A DNA stretch of 64,000 bases from contig CAWAZU010000028.1 of the NCBI GenBank assembly GCA_963786445.1, forward strand, positions 124,001-188,000. The letters are read 5' to 3'. A model generated the notes under the pieces. It worked only from the letters and a program-made list of their open reading frames with translations. It did no database searches and was not told where the DNA came from. Both the position numbers and the translations under genes were made by a program. Source of the stretch: JAFKFJ01 sp963786445. Lineage in GTDB: Bacteria > Pseudomonadota > Alphaproteobacteria > Acetobacterales > Acetobacteraceae. This document shows, one piece after another, positions 8,637 to 17,508 of the stretch; position 1 is the stretch's first letter, and every line of letters begins with the position of its first letter.

Positions 8637-9800
8637 TCATCCCATGCCCATTTGCCGTCGCCCGAGCGCGCTCAGCAGGTCCGGCCCGGCGCGGCCGGCG
8701 AACGTTGTCTCCAGGTCCTCGGGCGGAAAATCCGGCGGGCTACGCCCGTCGCGGAAGGCGGCGAACTGGGGGGCGAGATGGGCGCGGTTGCGCGGGCAGT
8801 CGGGCGCGGCGGCGATGTACATCACGTTGCTCGGCCCCGTGCCCTGGTGGCGTGCCTCGACGGCGTGGATCAGGTCGGGGTGCCACCACACCGTGTCGCC
8901 CGGCGCCACCGGCGGGATCGGCGTCAGCGCGCGCAACAGCTTCGCGTGGTGCTCCTGCGTGATCCAGAGCGCCTTGCCGCTCTCCGCCCCGCACAGCAAT
9001 TCCGGGGCCACGTCGGCGGCGAACGGGCGCAGCAGCACCCAGGCGATGGCGCCGGCGATCGGCACCACTTGCAGCGTGCCGTCGCCCGGCCCCTGCGCGG
9101 TCAGCGCCGTCCAGCCCTGCCAGGTGCGGAACACCGAACAGGCATTGGCGTCGCCGCCGGCGGCGGCGGCGCGCCCGCGCGCGTCGAACGGGTCGAAGGT
9201 CTCGGCATCGCCCGCGAACACGGCGCGATACGGCGTGCGCTGCGCGGGATCGAGCCAGCGCCCCGCGGTGCCGCCGTCGATGTGCGGCCCGAGTGCCAGC
9301 GAGGCGTCGCCCGGCGTGCGGCGGCGGATGCGGTCGGCGTAGCTGCATTCGCGGTCGGGGTCGAATTCGCCGTCCCAGCGCCAGAACCGGTTCAGCCACG
9401 CCCGCACCGAAGCGAGCGCCGCCGACTGCCGCGCCAGCACCTGCGGGCGCGACCAGTAGACGGAAAACATCTGCGGCGGACCCTCGCCCCAGCGGCCGGG
9501 CCGGCGGGCGCGGACCAGCGCGTCGGCGTCGTTGGCTTCGAGATAGGCGGCGAGCTCGGCGTCCCACGCTTCGGCCTGCGCGCGGTCGAACACGCCGCGC
9601 ACCACGACGCAGCCGCGGCGGCGGATCAGCTCCGGCAGGTCGCGCGGCGCGGTGCCGTCGGCGACGGCGCGCCACGCCACCTCCGGCACGCCCGGCGCCT
9701 GCTCGATCTCCCGGGCCACCGCCGAGTCGATGGCGACGAAGGCGGCGCGCAGGTCGCCGAATCGGCGCTTGAGGTCGGCCACGGAGTCCATGTCCGCCAT
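8637..9800 (-). CDS. DUF1479 family protein (YbiU-like, 2-oxoglutarate/Fe dioxygenase fold)
   Basis: About 387 aa. The protein has HIDGG in mid-sequence and WWHPDLIHAVE near the C-terminus, a plausible HxD…H facial triad of the phytanoyl-CoA-hydroxylase-like cupin fold to which DUF1479 belongs. Length and the opening pattern (DLKRRFGDLRAAF) match that family. The natural substrate of DUF1479 proteins is not established. ATG 9800 is chosen because the upstream extension starts at a rare TTG; ATG 9791 is also possible. It ends 36 bases before the transporter gene, so the two may form a pair. Confidence 0.75.
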   Translation of the reverse strand: MADMDSVADLKRRFGDLRAAFVAIDSAVAREIEQAPGVPEVAWRAVADGTAPRDLPELIRRRGCVVVRGVFDRAQAEAWDAELAAYLEANDADALVRARRPGRWGEGPPQMFSVYWSRPQVLARQSAALASVRAWLNRFWRWDGEFDPDRECSYADRIRRRTPGDASLALGPHIDGGTAGRWLDPAQRTPYRAVFAGDAETFDPFDARGRAAAAGGDANACSVFRTWQGWTALTAQGPGDGTLQVVPIAGAIAWVLLRPFAADVAPELLCGAESGKALWITQEHHAKLLRALTPIPPVAPGDTVWWHPDLIHAVEARHQGTGPSNVMYIAAAPDCPRNRAHLAPQFAAFRDGRSPPDFPPEDLETTFAGRAGPDLLSALGRRQMGMG

Positions 9801-9932
9801 CCGACCGCATCGGCGGCGGCCAGGCAAGCGCGACGAAAATCGACGGCACGGCGGGTCGGCGAGGCGCTCTGCTTGCGCGTCCGCCGTTCGCGCTCATCTC
9901 CGCTAGGGGAACGGCGCGCGGGAGGGCGGATC

Positions 9933-10394
9933 ATGCGAGCGGATCGTCGGTTTCGTTCTGGCGGCGCGTGCTGCCGGTGCTTGCCCTGCTGGCGGCGGCA
10001 CTGCCGGTCGCGCGCGCCGACGAGGACGCCGGCCTCGCTGCCGGTGCAGGACCGTGCGGCGATCCGGTCGGTCATCCAGCACCAGATCGAGGCGTTCCGG
10101 CACGACGACGGCGCCGCCGCGTTCGGCGACGCCTCGCCCGGCATCAGGCAGATGTTCGGCGATGCCGGGACGTTCATGGAGATGGTGCGCCGCGGCTATG
10201 CGCCCGTCTATCACCCGCAGGCATTCGCCTTCGGCCCGCTCACGGACGCCGGCGGGAAAATCGTGCAGCACGTCGAGCTGACCGGGCCGGACGGCGCGCG
10301 GCAGGAGGCACTTTATTTCATGGAGCGCGAGGGCGACGGCACCTGGCGGATCGACGGGTGCGAGCTGACGACGGCCGCCGCGGTCGGTGCCTGA
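9933..10394 (+). CDS. DUF4864 family exported protein, frameshifted
   Basis: The body in one frame (AAIRSVIQHQIEAF … FGDASPGIRQMFGDAGTFMEMVRRGYAPVY) matches the DUF4864 pattern of a small exported NTF2-like protein. Its N-terminus in that frame is Cys/Arg-rich nonsense. The neighbouring frame from about 9962 encodes a proper signal peptide (RRVLPVLALLAAALPVARAD). Joining the two requires skipping one base between roughly 10020 and 10050. So either the gene is broken or the sequence has one extra base. Function of the family is unknown. Stands alone between two minus-strand genes. Confidence 0.6.
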   Translation: MRADRRFRSGGACCRCLPCWRRHCRSRAPTRTPASLPVQDRAAIRSVIQHQIEAFRHDDGAAAFGDASPGIRQMFGDAGTFMEMVRRGYAPVYHPQAFAFGPLTDAGGKIVQHVELTGPDGARQEALYFMEREGDGTWRIDGCELTTAAAVGA

Positions 10395-10428
10395 GCGTCA
10401 GCGGGCCGGGCCAGGACGTATCCGGCCA

Positions 10429-10599
10429 TCAGGCGGATGTCTTGCCGCCCTTGTCGGCCGTCTGGCCGGTGCGCGCGGAGCCGGTGCGATCGGACCGCGA
10501 CGGGTTCGGCAGGCCTTCCAATGCCTTTGCCGGCGGGACCCAACCCTGCAGCTCGTACACCTCGTCGGCCAGCTTGAGCAGCATCATGTCGGTCTCCAT
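10429..10599 (-). CDS. small hypothetical protein
   Basis: A 56-codon reading frame beginning METDMMLLKLADEVYELQGW and ending in a polar, Ser/Thr/Lys/Gly-rich tail (SDRTGSARTGQTADKGGKTSA). I do not recognise it. It has the composition of a real short acidic-then-basic protein but only a weak upstream purine stretch as ribosome site. It lies 82 bases downstream of the caspase gene on the same strand, so it could be a third member of that module or unrelated. Confidence 0.35.
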   Translation of the reverse strand: METDMMLLKLADEVYELQGWVPPAKALEGLPNPSRSDRTGSARTGQTADKGGKTSA

Positions 10600-10681
10600 T
10601 CCGCGCACCGCACGCTACCGGAGCGCGGGGGGCGGGTGCAAGTTCGCCGGGTCGGGTCCTGGATTTCGGACCGCCTGGCAC

Positions 10682-12829
10682 CTAGGTCGCCGCCGCGATG
10701 GCGTCCAGCGTCATGGCCATGAGTTCATCCGCGACCCTGCGCATCAGATCGCCCGACGAGGCGCTTCCGAGGCGTCCGGCTTCCTTCAGCCGTTCCATGT
10801 TCCCGTTCTCGTCCAGGCACCCCAGCGATGCCACCGCGCAGGGTATGGCCGGGTTGCGCAGGTTTTCGTCCCGCTGAGCAGCACTGCTCGGCAGCGGCAG
10901 CGGGACGCATAACACGAACCGCTCTGCGGGCCATCCCGGAACGGTCCGGTAGATCCCGGCCCCGCCCCGGTCCTTGGTATCCACGAAGGCCGGCCGCCGC
11001 CGGCGCATCACCCAGCCGACGACGCCGACGCCCCACGGCAGCGCGACATCCCGTGCGGCGCCGTCGAGGGTGCTGGCCACGATCCGGGTCCGGGTACTAT
11101 TCTGATCGAACACCAGCAGGGAGACATGCACGGTCCGCCGCCGGTCCTTGCGCACGCCAAGATGCTGCTGGCACACGACATCCCTGATTTCCGTCAGACG
11201 CTCGTCGAGGCGCGCCCGTTCCTGCCGCTCCAGACCAAGCAGGTCGCGGACTTGCTCCCTGGCCCGGATCGCCGCCTCCGAATCCGGGTCGGGCTGCGGT
11301 GGGAGCTTCCAGCGGAGCATGTAGTGGAAACACGGCAACGCACGTTCGACCGACAGGATCGCACATTCCCTTGATCCGTCGTAAAACAGCCCGGGTGCGA
11401 CGCGCGCCGTCTCGGTCGCGTGCTCCGGCCAGTCGGCAACGGGCCGATCCACGTCGGTCGGCCGGTAAGCGGTGATCTGCGGCGCCTCGGTCGGCGCATA
11501 GCCGCTCGGGAAGACCACCACGAACCGAAGGTGCCGCGCCGGATAGGTGGCGCTGATGCTCGTCTGCTCCATGCAGTCGTGATTGCGCAGCTCCGCGTCG
11601 CGCGTCGTCATCGCGAAAGAATTGATCAGGTTGCTCGTGACAGTGAACCCTTTGTGAGGGGTCGGGCCGGCAGCCGGCGGGTTCAACACCAACTCGCCGG
11701 TCAGCACCGCGCTCGGCGCGGGCAATTTGTTGCCTTCGAGCGACCAGGCGCGTTGCTCGTCGGTGATCCGGTCCAGAACGCATGTGCCGAGTTCAGGCAT
11801 CGCGCGGAACGCGTACGGCAGGGAAGCGATCTCGCCGTCTTCCGGCCCGTGGATGCCGACGAGGCGGTGGCGCTGCGCCAGGTCGCCGAATTGGTCGATT
11901 TCCTTTCGCAGTTCGAGCAGTTCGTACCAGCCGAGCTTGCGGCTTGCCCGCTCCCATTCCAGTTCCGCGGCAAGTCCCCGCGTCGTCTGCTGCAAAACCT
12001 CCAGTTCCGCCTTCAGTCTCCGCGACAGCTTCGTCTCGGGCTCGTTCAGGAACGCGGGATTGGGGAACAGCTCGACGGTGCTGATGTCGCCCCTGTCCTG
12101 CCGCGGGGTATGGACCTCGGGCCGGACCGCTTCGCCGCGAAATGCCGCGAAGATCTCGGCCTCGACCAGTTCGGCAAGCTGGCGCAGCGAGAGCAACGGG
12201 CCGGCCTCGGGGTCGCCTTTCGTCAACGCGTTCCGCAGGGCGCCGGAGAACATGGTGAAATCCGCCTGCCATGGCGCTTTCGCCTCGGTCAGCGAGCCAG
12301 CGGCGCAGAACAGGCTGGTGCCGCGCGAGCGGTCCAGTTCGCGCAGCACCTCACGCACTTGCTTCACCACGTCGGTGGCGGACTGGCGAATGAAGTCCTT
12401 CACCGCGCCCGCCGCATAGCATGCATCGATGATGACGATGTGCCGCTGGGCGGGCGCCTCGCGATAGAGCGTGTCGGCCAGGTATCGGACGGGCAGGATC
12501 GACAGGTCGAGCGCCGCCTTGCTCGTGCAGGCTGGCGCAACGAAATACTGCCTCTCAAAGTGACCGCCGTGACCGACGTAGTAAAAAATGACATTTCGCA
12601 ACGCTTGGTTGCGTTCTTCTTTCAGAAAGCCGCCGATCTTCTCGATCAGGATCGCCGGTTGGTCAGGTTCGTCGAACAGCCAGAGCAGGTTCGTCAGCCC
12701 GTTCTCCAACAGATAATCGCGAAAGAACTCGGCGCTGTTGCGAAAGGATTGGTGGGGATCGAATTCCTTGTATTTGGGCCACGTCGCAGCGCCCAGGATG
12801 ATGGCGGCGCTCTCCGCCAGCGGGGTCAT
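10682..12829 (-). CDS. caspase-family (C14) protease with C-terminal GAF-like domain
   Basis: 715 aa. The N-terminal 250 residues are a caspase-like peptidase domain: catalytic His87 in YYVGHGGH and Cys137 in IIDACYAAGA, each after a hydrophobic strand as in C14 enzymes. Next come a charged, probably coiled-coil linker (about 275-340, KLSRRLKAELEVLQQTT) and a beta-rich domain I cannot name (RFVVVFPSGY … FHYMLRWKLPPQP). After a second helical stretch, the C-terminal part (about 560-690) has the GAF-like signature WGVGVVGWVMRRRRPAFVD. The ATG at 12829 overlaps the stop of the EACC1 gene (ATGA), so the two are coupled. Such caspases act as effectors in conflict or regulated-death systems. A longer in-frame extension to 13264 exists, but it runs across the EACC1 gene and is not credible. 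Confidence 0.88.
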   Translation of the reverse strand: MTPLAESAAIILGAATWPKYKEFDPHQSFRNSAEFFRDYLLENGLTNLLWLFDEPDQPAILIEKIGGFLKEERNQALRNVIFYYVGHGGHFERQYFVAPACTSKAALDLSILPVRYLADTLYREAPAQRHIVIIDACYAAGAVKDFIRQSATDVVKQVREVLRELDRSRGTSLFCAAGSLTEAKAPWQADFTMFSGALRNALTKGDPEAGPLLSLRQLAELVEAEIFAAFRGEAVRPEVHTPRQDRGDISTVELFPNPAFLNEPETKLSRRLKAELEVLQQTTRGLAAELEWERASRKLGWYELLELRKEIDQFGDLAQRHRLVGIHGPEDGEIASLPYAFRAMPELGTCVLDRITDEQRAWSLEGNKLPAPSAVLTGELVLNPPAAGPTPHKGFTVTSNLINSFAMTTRDAELRNHDCMEQTSISATYPARHLRFVVVFPSGYAPTEAPQITAYRPTDVDRPVADWPEHATETARVAPGLFYDGSRECAILSVERALPCFHYMLRWKLPPQPDPDSEAAIRAREQVRDLLGLERQERARLDERLTEIRDVVCQQHLGVRKDRRRTVHVSLLVFDQNSTRTRIVASTLDGAARDVALPWGVGVVGWVMRRRRPAFVDTKDRGGAGIYRTVPGWPAERFVLCVPLPLPSSAAQRDENLRNPAIPCAVASLGCLDENGNMERLKEAGRLGSASSGDLMRRVADELMAMTLDAIAAAT

Positions 12830-13197
12830 TTGCGGCCGGGCTGATGCGTCTGGCCAGCCGATTTGGCGAGGGCCTCGATCGCCTTGGCCGCATCCTGGCT
12901 TCGCAGGTTTTCGATGCGCACTCCGTTCATCTCGATGCTCGATGTGCCGGTGCGCTCCGCCCAGGACCTGATCGCCTTCGCCAAGACCACCACAGCCGGC
13001 GCGCCGAGCACGGCGACCAGCGTGATGCCGAAATCCTGTGCCTCGCGGTCGGTCCGTTTGACGCTGGTTTCCTCGCGGTCGAGATGGGGATGCAGGTCGG
13101 CGTCCTGCTCCAACTCGCGCAACAGGCTCCGCGCGCGGTCCCCCGCCTGCGGGCCCGCAAGGTCCGGGAAAGCAAAGGTCAGTTTCAGCGTGTCCAT
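12826..13197 (-). CDS. effector-associated constant component EACC1-like protein
   Basis: 123 aa: a short strand-helix start (LKLTFAFPDLAG), a helix RARSLLRELEQDADL, a hydrophobic segment at about 57-77 (GITLVAVLGAPAVVVLAKAI), then a strand pair TSSIEMNGVRIENL and a final helix. This order matches EACC1, the small protein that accompanies caspase or trypsin-like effectors in bacterial conflict systems described by comparative genomics (Aravind and colleagues). It has a good AGGAAG ribosome site 11 bases upstream and shares an ATGA overlap with the caspase gene. Family call is from memory of the pattern, not a profile search. Confidence 0.72.
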   Translation of the reverse strand: MDTLKLTFAFPDLAGPQAGDRARSLLRELEQDADLHPHLDREETSVKRTDREAQDFGITLVAVLGAPAVVVLAKAIRSWAERTGTSSIEMNGVRIENLRSQDAAKAIEALAKSAGQTHQPGRK

Positions 13198-13275
13198 GAT
13201 TGTGTCTTCTTCCTGCGGGAACGGCGGCGCCTGACCGAGCGGCACGCGGAGGTGAAGGCAACAACTACTCGGTTA

Positions 13276-13304
13276 GCCTAATGTCAGTTATCTGGAATGG
13301 TCAA
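13276..13304 (-). promoter_or_regulatory. candidate promoter of the EACC1-caspase operon
   Basis: On the minus strand TTGACC is followed after 17 bases by TTAGGC, about 80 bases before the EACC1 start. The -35 is good and the -10 poor. This AT-richer patch stands out from the surrounding very GC-rich DNA. Confidence 0.3.
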
Positions 13305-13410
13305 GCCGCCGATCGGCGGCGGCTGCGGGCGTCGGTGTGTGGTTGCCCCGCGCCCCGCTTCGGCCCATCTCTCCTCCCCGCAATCCGCCACCGTCAGGGC
13401 ACGCCGCTTC

Positions 13411-14815
13411 ATGCGCTACGTCTCCACCCGCGGGCAGGCGCCCGTGCGCGATTTTTCCGGCGTGCTGCTGGCCGGGCTGGCGGAGGACGGCGGCCTCTAC
13501 GTCCCCGAAACCTGGCCCGAGTTTTCTCCGGCCGACTGGCGGGCGCTGCGCGGCAAACCCTATGCCGAGATCGCCGCCCGCGTGCTGCAGCCGTTCGTCA
13601 GCGGCGCCATCCCGTTCGCCACCCTCACCGCCCTGGTTCGCGACGCCTATGCCGGCTTCGGCCACGCCGCCGTCGCGCCGCTGGTCCAGCTCGAACACAA
13701 CCTGTTCGCGCTGGAACTGTTCCACGGCCCGACGCTCGCCTTCAAGGACATGGCGATGCAGGTGCTCGGCCGCCTGTTCGACCATGTGCTGGCGGCGCGC
13801 GACCAGCGCGTGACCATCGTCGGCGCCACCTCCGGCGATACCGGCTCGGCCGCCATCGAGGCGTTTGCCGGAAGTGCCCGCGTCGATATCGCGATCCTGC
13901 ACCCCGACGGCCGCACCAGCGAGGTGCAGCGCCGCCAGATGACCACCGTGCTCGCGCCCAACGTCAAGAACATCGCCGTCGCCGGCACTTTTGACGACTG
14001 CCAGGACCTGGTGAAGGCGATGTTCGCCGATGCGCCGTTCCGCCGCGAACTGCATCTCTCGGCGGTCAACTCGATCAACTGGGCGCGCGTCGCCGCGCAA
14101 GTGCCGTACTACGTCGCTGCCGCGCTGGCGCTCGGCGCGCCGGACCGCGAAGTGGCGTTCGCCGTGCCGACCGGCAATTTCGGCAACGTGCTGGCCGCCT
14201 GGGTCGCCCGCCGCATGGGGCTGCCGGTGGCGCGCCTGGTGGTCGGCTCCAACCGCAACGATATTCTGTTCCGTTTTCTCGACGCCAACGATATGAGCGC
14301 GAAAACCGTCGAACCCAGCCTGTCGCCGAGCATGGACATCCAGGTCAGCTCCAATTTCGAGCGCCTGCTGTTCGAGCTCCTCGACCGCGACCCGCATGCG
14401 ACCGCCGCAACGATGAAAAACTTCCGCGCCGAGGGGCACATGGCCGTGCCGGACGCCGCCTGGCACCGGGCGCGCGGCCTGTTCCACGGGTTTCGCCTCG
14501 ACGACGACGGCACGCTGGCGGAAATCCGCCGGCTGCACGGCGCCTCGGGCTATCTCGCCGACCCACACTCCGCCGTCGGCATCGCCGCGGCGCGCGCGCA
14601 TCCCTGCCCCGGCGGCGCGCCGATGGTCGCGGTCGCCACCGCCCACCCGGCGAAATTCCCCGACGCGATCGCGGCGGCAATCGGCATCGCGGCCCCCCCT
14701 GCCGCCGCGCCTCGCCGACCTATATCAAAGGCCCGAGCGTTATGCCCGGGCGCCCGACGACCTCGCCGCGATCGAGGCGCTGGTGCGCGCCACGGTCAAG
14801 AAGGAGCCTGCATGA
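13411..14815 (+). CDS. thrC: threonine synthase, frameshifted near the 3' end
   Basis: PLP enzyme converting O-phospho-L-homoserine to L-threonine. The N-terminus MRYVSTRGQAP, PLP lysine K112 in GPTLAFKDMAMQ, GATSGDTGSAA and the phosphate-binding PTGNFGNVLA are all present. After a run of seven C at 14693-14699 the original frame loses family likeness, whereas the +1 frame continues with a normal C-terminus (LPPRLADLYQRPERYARAP … LVRATVKK) and stops at 14815, overlapping the M16 ATG. Removing one C restores a full enzyme of about 467 aa. As written, the frame instead reads on into the peptidase and gives a false 892-codon fusion. Confidence 0.93.
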
Positions 14816-16086
14816 GCGACACATCGGCGCCGATCCGCCTCACCCGCCTGCCGTCGGGCCTGACCGTGGTGACCGAGCGCATGGACCGGGTCGAGACGGT
14901 GTCGTTCGGCGCCTACGTCGCCGCCGGCACCCGCCACGAGACCGCGGAGGAGAACGGCATCTCGCATTTCCTCGAACACATGGCTTTCAAGGGGACCGAG
15001 CGCCGCTCCGCCACCGCCATCGCCGAGGAGATCGAGGCGGTCGGCGGCCACATCAACGCCTACACCGCCCGCGAGCAGACGGCCTTCTACGTGAAAGTGC
15101 TCAAGGAGGATCTTGCCCTCGGCGCCGACATCATCGGCGACATCCTGACCCACTCGACCTTCGAGCCGGACGAGCTCGAACGCGAGCGCGGGGTGATTTT
15201 GCAGGAGATCGGGCAGGCCAACGACACGCCCGACGACATCGTGTTCGACCATTTCCAGGAGACCGCCTATCCCGGCCAGCCGATGGGCCGCCCGACGCTC
15301 GGGCGCGAGCCGGTCATCCGCGCGCTGCCGCGCGCGGCGCTGATCGGCTACCTGCGCCGCCACTACACCACCGGCGACACCGTCGTCGCCGCCGCCGGCA
15401 ACCTCGACCACGACCGCGTGGTGGCGCTGGCGGCCGAGCACTTCGCCGACCTGCCGGTCACTCCCGCGCCGGCCGCCGAGCCGGGCCGCTACCGCGGCGG
15501 CGAGTTCCGCGAGGCGCGCGACCTCGACCAGGTGCATATCGTGCTCGGCTTCCCCTCGGTCGCCTATGGCGATGCCGATTTCTACCCGACCATGCTGCTC
15601 TCCACGCTGCTCGGCGGCGGGATGTCGTCGCGGCTGTTCCAGGAAGTGCGCGAGAAGCGGGGGCTGGTCTATTCGGTCTATTCCTTCACCGCGCCGGCGC
15701 TGGATGGCGGGCTGTTCGGCATCTACGCCGGCACCGGCGAGCGCGAGGCAGCGGAGCTGGTGCCGGTGACGCTGGAGGAGCTGCTGAAGGTGCAGCGCGA
15801 CGTGACCGAGCCGGAACTGGCGCGGGCGCGCGCGCAGGTGAAGGCCAGCCTGCTGATGTCGCTGGAGAGCACCGGCAGCCGCTGCGAGCAGCTTGCCCGC
15901 CAGCTCCAGGTGTTCGGCCGCATCGTGCCGACCGCGGAGACCGTGGCGAAGCTCAACGCGGTGACCATCGCCGACGTGCAGCGCGCCGCGGTGCGCCAGT
16001 TCCGCGCCAGCCCCACCCTCGCGGCCCTCGGCCCCGCCGAGCACGTGCCCGGCCTGCCGGCCATCGCCGACCGGCTGGCCGCCTGA
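14812..16086 (+). CDS. M16 family zinc peptidase (processing-peptidase-like)
   Basis: 424 aa insulinase-type metallopeptidase. The inverted zinc motif HFLEH is at residues 52-56 (ISHFLEHMAFKGTERR), with the third ligand Glu in ERERGVILQEI about 75 residues later, the spacing expected of M16B enzymes related to mitochondrial processing peptidase beta. The glycine-rich loop GGGMSSRLFQEVREKRGL is also present. Starts with ATGA overlap at the thrC stop; thrC plus M16 is a recurrent alphaproteobacterial pair. Confidence 0.95.
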   Translation: MSDTSAPIRLTRLPSGLTVVTERMDRVETVSFGAYVAAGTRHETAEENGISHFLEHMAFKGTERRSATAIAEEIEAVGGHINAYTAREQTAFYVKVLKEDLALGADIIGDILTHSTFEPDELERERGVILQEIGQANDTPDDIVFDHFQETAYPGQPMGRPTLGREPVIRALPRAALIGYLRRHYTTGDTVVAAAGNLDHDRVVALAAEHFADLPVTPAPAAEPGRYRGGEFREARDLDQVHIVLGFPSVAYGDADFYPTMLLSTLLGGGMSSRLFQEVREKRGLVYSVYSFTAPALDGGLFGIYAGTGEREAAELVPVTLEELLKVQRDVTEPELARARAQVKASLLMSLESTGSRCEQLARQLQVFGRIVPTAETVAKLNAVTIADVQRAAVRQFRASPTLAALGPAEHVPGLPAIADRLAA

Positions 16087-16093
16087 TCTTTGT

Positions 16094-16110
16094 TAAAGCA
16101 AGTTGCCTTA
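16094..16110 (+). promoter_or_regulatory. palindromic motif TAAAGCA-N3-TGCCTTA upstream of pmbA
   Basis: A near-perfect inverted repeat ending five bases before the pmbA ATG, in an otherwise AT-poor window. A sister copy with perfect arms (TAAAGCA-N3-TGCTTTA) lies at 45951-45967. It occupies the place where a Shine-Dalgarno should be. It may be a protein-binding site or an RNA element; the regulator is unknown. Confidence 0.5.
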
Positions 16111-16115
16111 ATAAC

Positions 16116-17444
16116 ATGAGCCATCTCGACCTGCTCGCCGACCTGATTGCGAAAGCGCGTGCCGCCGGGGCCGATGCCGCCGATGCGGTGCTGGTCGCCG
16201 GCACCTCGCTGTCGGTGCAGCGCCGGCTCGGCCGCATTGAGCACCTGGAACGCTCCGAGGGCCGCGATCTCGGCCTGCGCGTGTTTGTGGGGCTGCGCTC
16301 CGCCATCGTCTCCTCCACCGCCGTCGATCCCGCGGGGTTTGCCGCGCTGGCCGAGCGGGCGGTGGCGATGGCGCGGGTGGTGCCGGAAGACCCGTTCGCC
16401 GGACTGGCCGAGGAGGCGCGCCTGGTCGATGCCGCGCCGCTCGACCTCTGCGACCCGGCCGAGCCGGACGCCGAGGCGCTGATCGCGCGCGCGGGCGACG
16501 CCGAGGCGGCGGCGCTGGCGGTGCCCGGCGTGACCAACAGCGAGGGCGCCGAGGCCGGGTTCGGCCGCGTCGAGGCGGCGCTGGTCACCTCGGCGGGGTT
16601 CGCGGCGGAATATGCGCGCACCAGCCACTCGGTTTCGGCGACCGCGCTCGCCGGCCAGGGGACCGAGATGCAGCGGGACTATGACTATTCCAGCGCGGTG
16701 CATCTCGCCGACCTGGAGGACGCGGCGGGGATCGGGCGCAGCGCCGGCGAGCGGGCGGTGACGCGGCTGAACCCACGGCGGCCGGCGACGAAAAAGCTGC
16801 CGGTGGTGTACGACCCGCGCGTGGCGTCCTCGCTGCTCGGCCATCTTGCCGGCGCGATCAACGGCGCCTCGGTCGCGCGCGGCACCACGTTCCTGAAGGA
16901 CAAGCTGGGCAGCCGCCTCTTTCCGGTCGGCATCGACATCATCGACGACCCGACCCGCCGCCGCGGCCTGCGCTCGCGCGCCTTCGATGGCGAGGGCGTG
17001 CCGGGCGGCGAACTTTCCCTCGTCAGCGACGGGGTGCTGAGCACCTGGCTGCTGGACGCCCGCAGCGCCCGCCAGCTCGGCCTGCGCACCAACGGCCGCG
17101 CGGCGCGCGGCACCGGCGGGCCGCCCTCGCCCGCGCCGACCAACCTCTACATGCGTCCCGGCGCGCTGTCGCCGGCCGCGCTGATGTCGGACATCGTCGA
17201 GGGGCTCTACGTCACCGAGCTGATGGGCATGGGGGTGAACGGCATCACCGGCGACTACAGCCGCGGAGCCGCCGGCTTCATGATCCGCGACGGCGCCATC
17301 GCCGAGCCGGTGGCCGAGATCACCGTCGCCGGGCACCTGCTGGACATGTTCGCCCATCTGATCCCGGCCGACGACCTGCGCTTCCGCCGCGGCACCGACG
17401 CGCCGACGATCCGCGTCGAAGGCATGACGATGGCCGGGGCCTGA
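16116..17444 (+). CDS. pmbA: TldE/PmbA-type metalloprotease subunit
   Basis: 442 aa member of the TldD/PmbA family, which forms a TldD-TldE heterodimer that degrades unfolded peptides and matures some modified peptides (microcin B17, antitoxin CcdA turnover). Family landmarks: LGLRVFVGLRSAIVSST, AATA-like helix ERAVAMARVVPEDPFAG, and C-terminal MGMGVNGITGDYSRGAAGF, the last typical of the E/PmbA subunit. No HExxxH was noticed, as expected for the non-catalytic E subunit. No tldD partner in this window. ATG 16116 lacks a clear ribosome site because the palindrome sits there. Confidence 0.92.
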   Translation: MSHLDLLADLIAKARAAGADAADAVLVAGTSLSVQRRLGRIEHLERSEGRDLGLRVFVGLRSAIVSSTAVDPAGFAALAERAVAMARVVPEDPFAGLAEEARLVDAAPLDLCDPAEPDAEALIARAGDAEAAALAVPGVTNSEGAEAGFGRVEAALVTSAGFAAEYARTSHSVSATALAGQGTEMQRDYDYSSAVHLADLEDAAGIGRSAGERAVTRLNPRRPATKKLPVVYDPRVASSLLGHLAGAINGASVARGTTFLKDKLGSRLFPVGIDIIDDPTRRRGLRSRAFDGEGVPGGELSLVSDGVLSTWLLDARSARQLGLRTNGRAARGTGGPPSPAPTNLYMRPGALSPAALMSDIVEGLYVTELMGMGVNGITGDYSRGAAGFMIRDGAIAEPVAEITVAGHLLDMFAHLIPADDLRFRRGTDAPTIRVEGMTMAGA

Positions 17445-17508
17445 CCCTCTGCCGGCGCAATTGCCGCACGCCTATATCTCACGCGATCGCGAACCGTTGA
17501 GGGACCGC

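Noticed and set aside
10682..13264. Longer 860-residue version of the caspase protein
   Set aside because: The extra N-terminus is Arg/Pro-rich shadow coding across the EACC1 gene; ATG 12829 in an ATGA overlap is far better.
13297..16086. A single 929-residue threonine synthase-M16 peptidase fusion protein
   Set aside because: The linker loses all family likeness after a C7 run, while the +1 frame restores the normal ThrC end and an ATGA junction to the peptidase.
16093..16111. CtrA binding site (TTAA-N7-TTAA) before pmbA
   Set aside because: The two TTAA words are separated by 11 bases, not 7; the palindromic TAAAGCA arms describe the site better.
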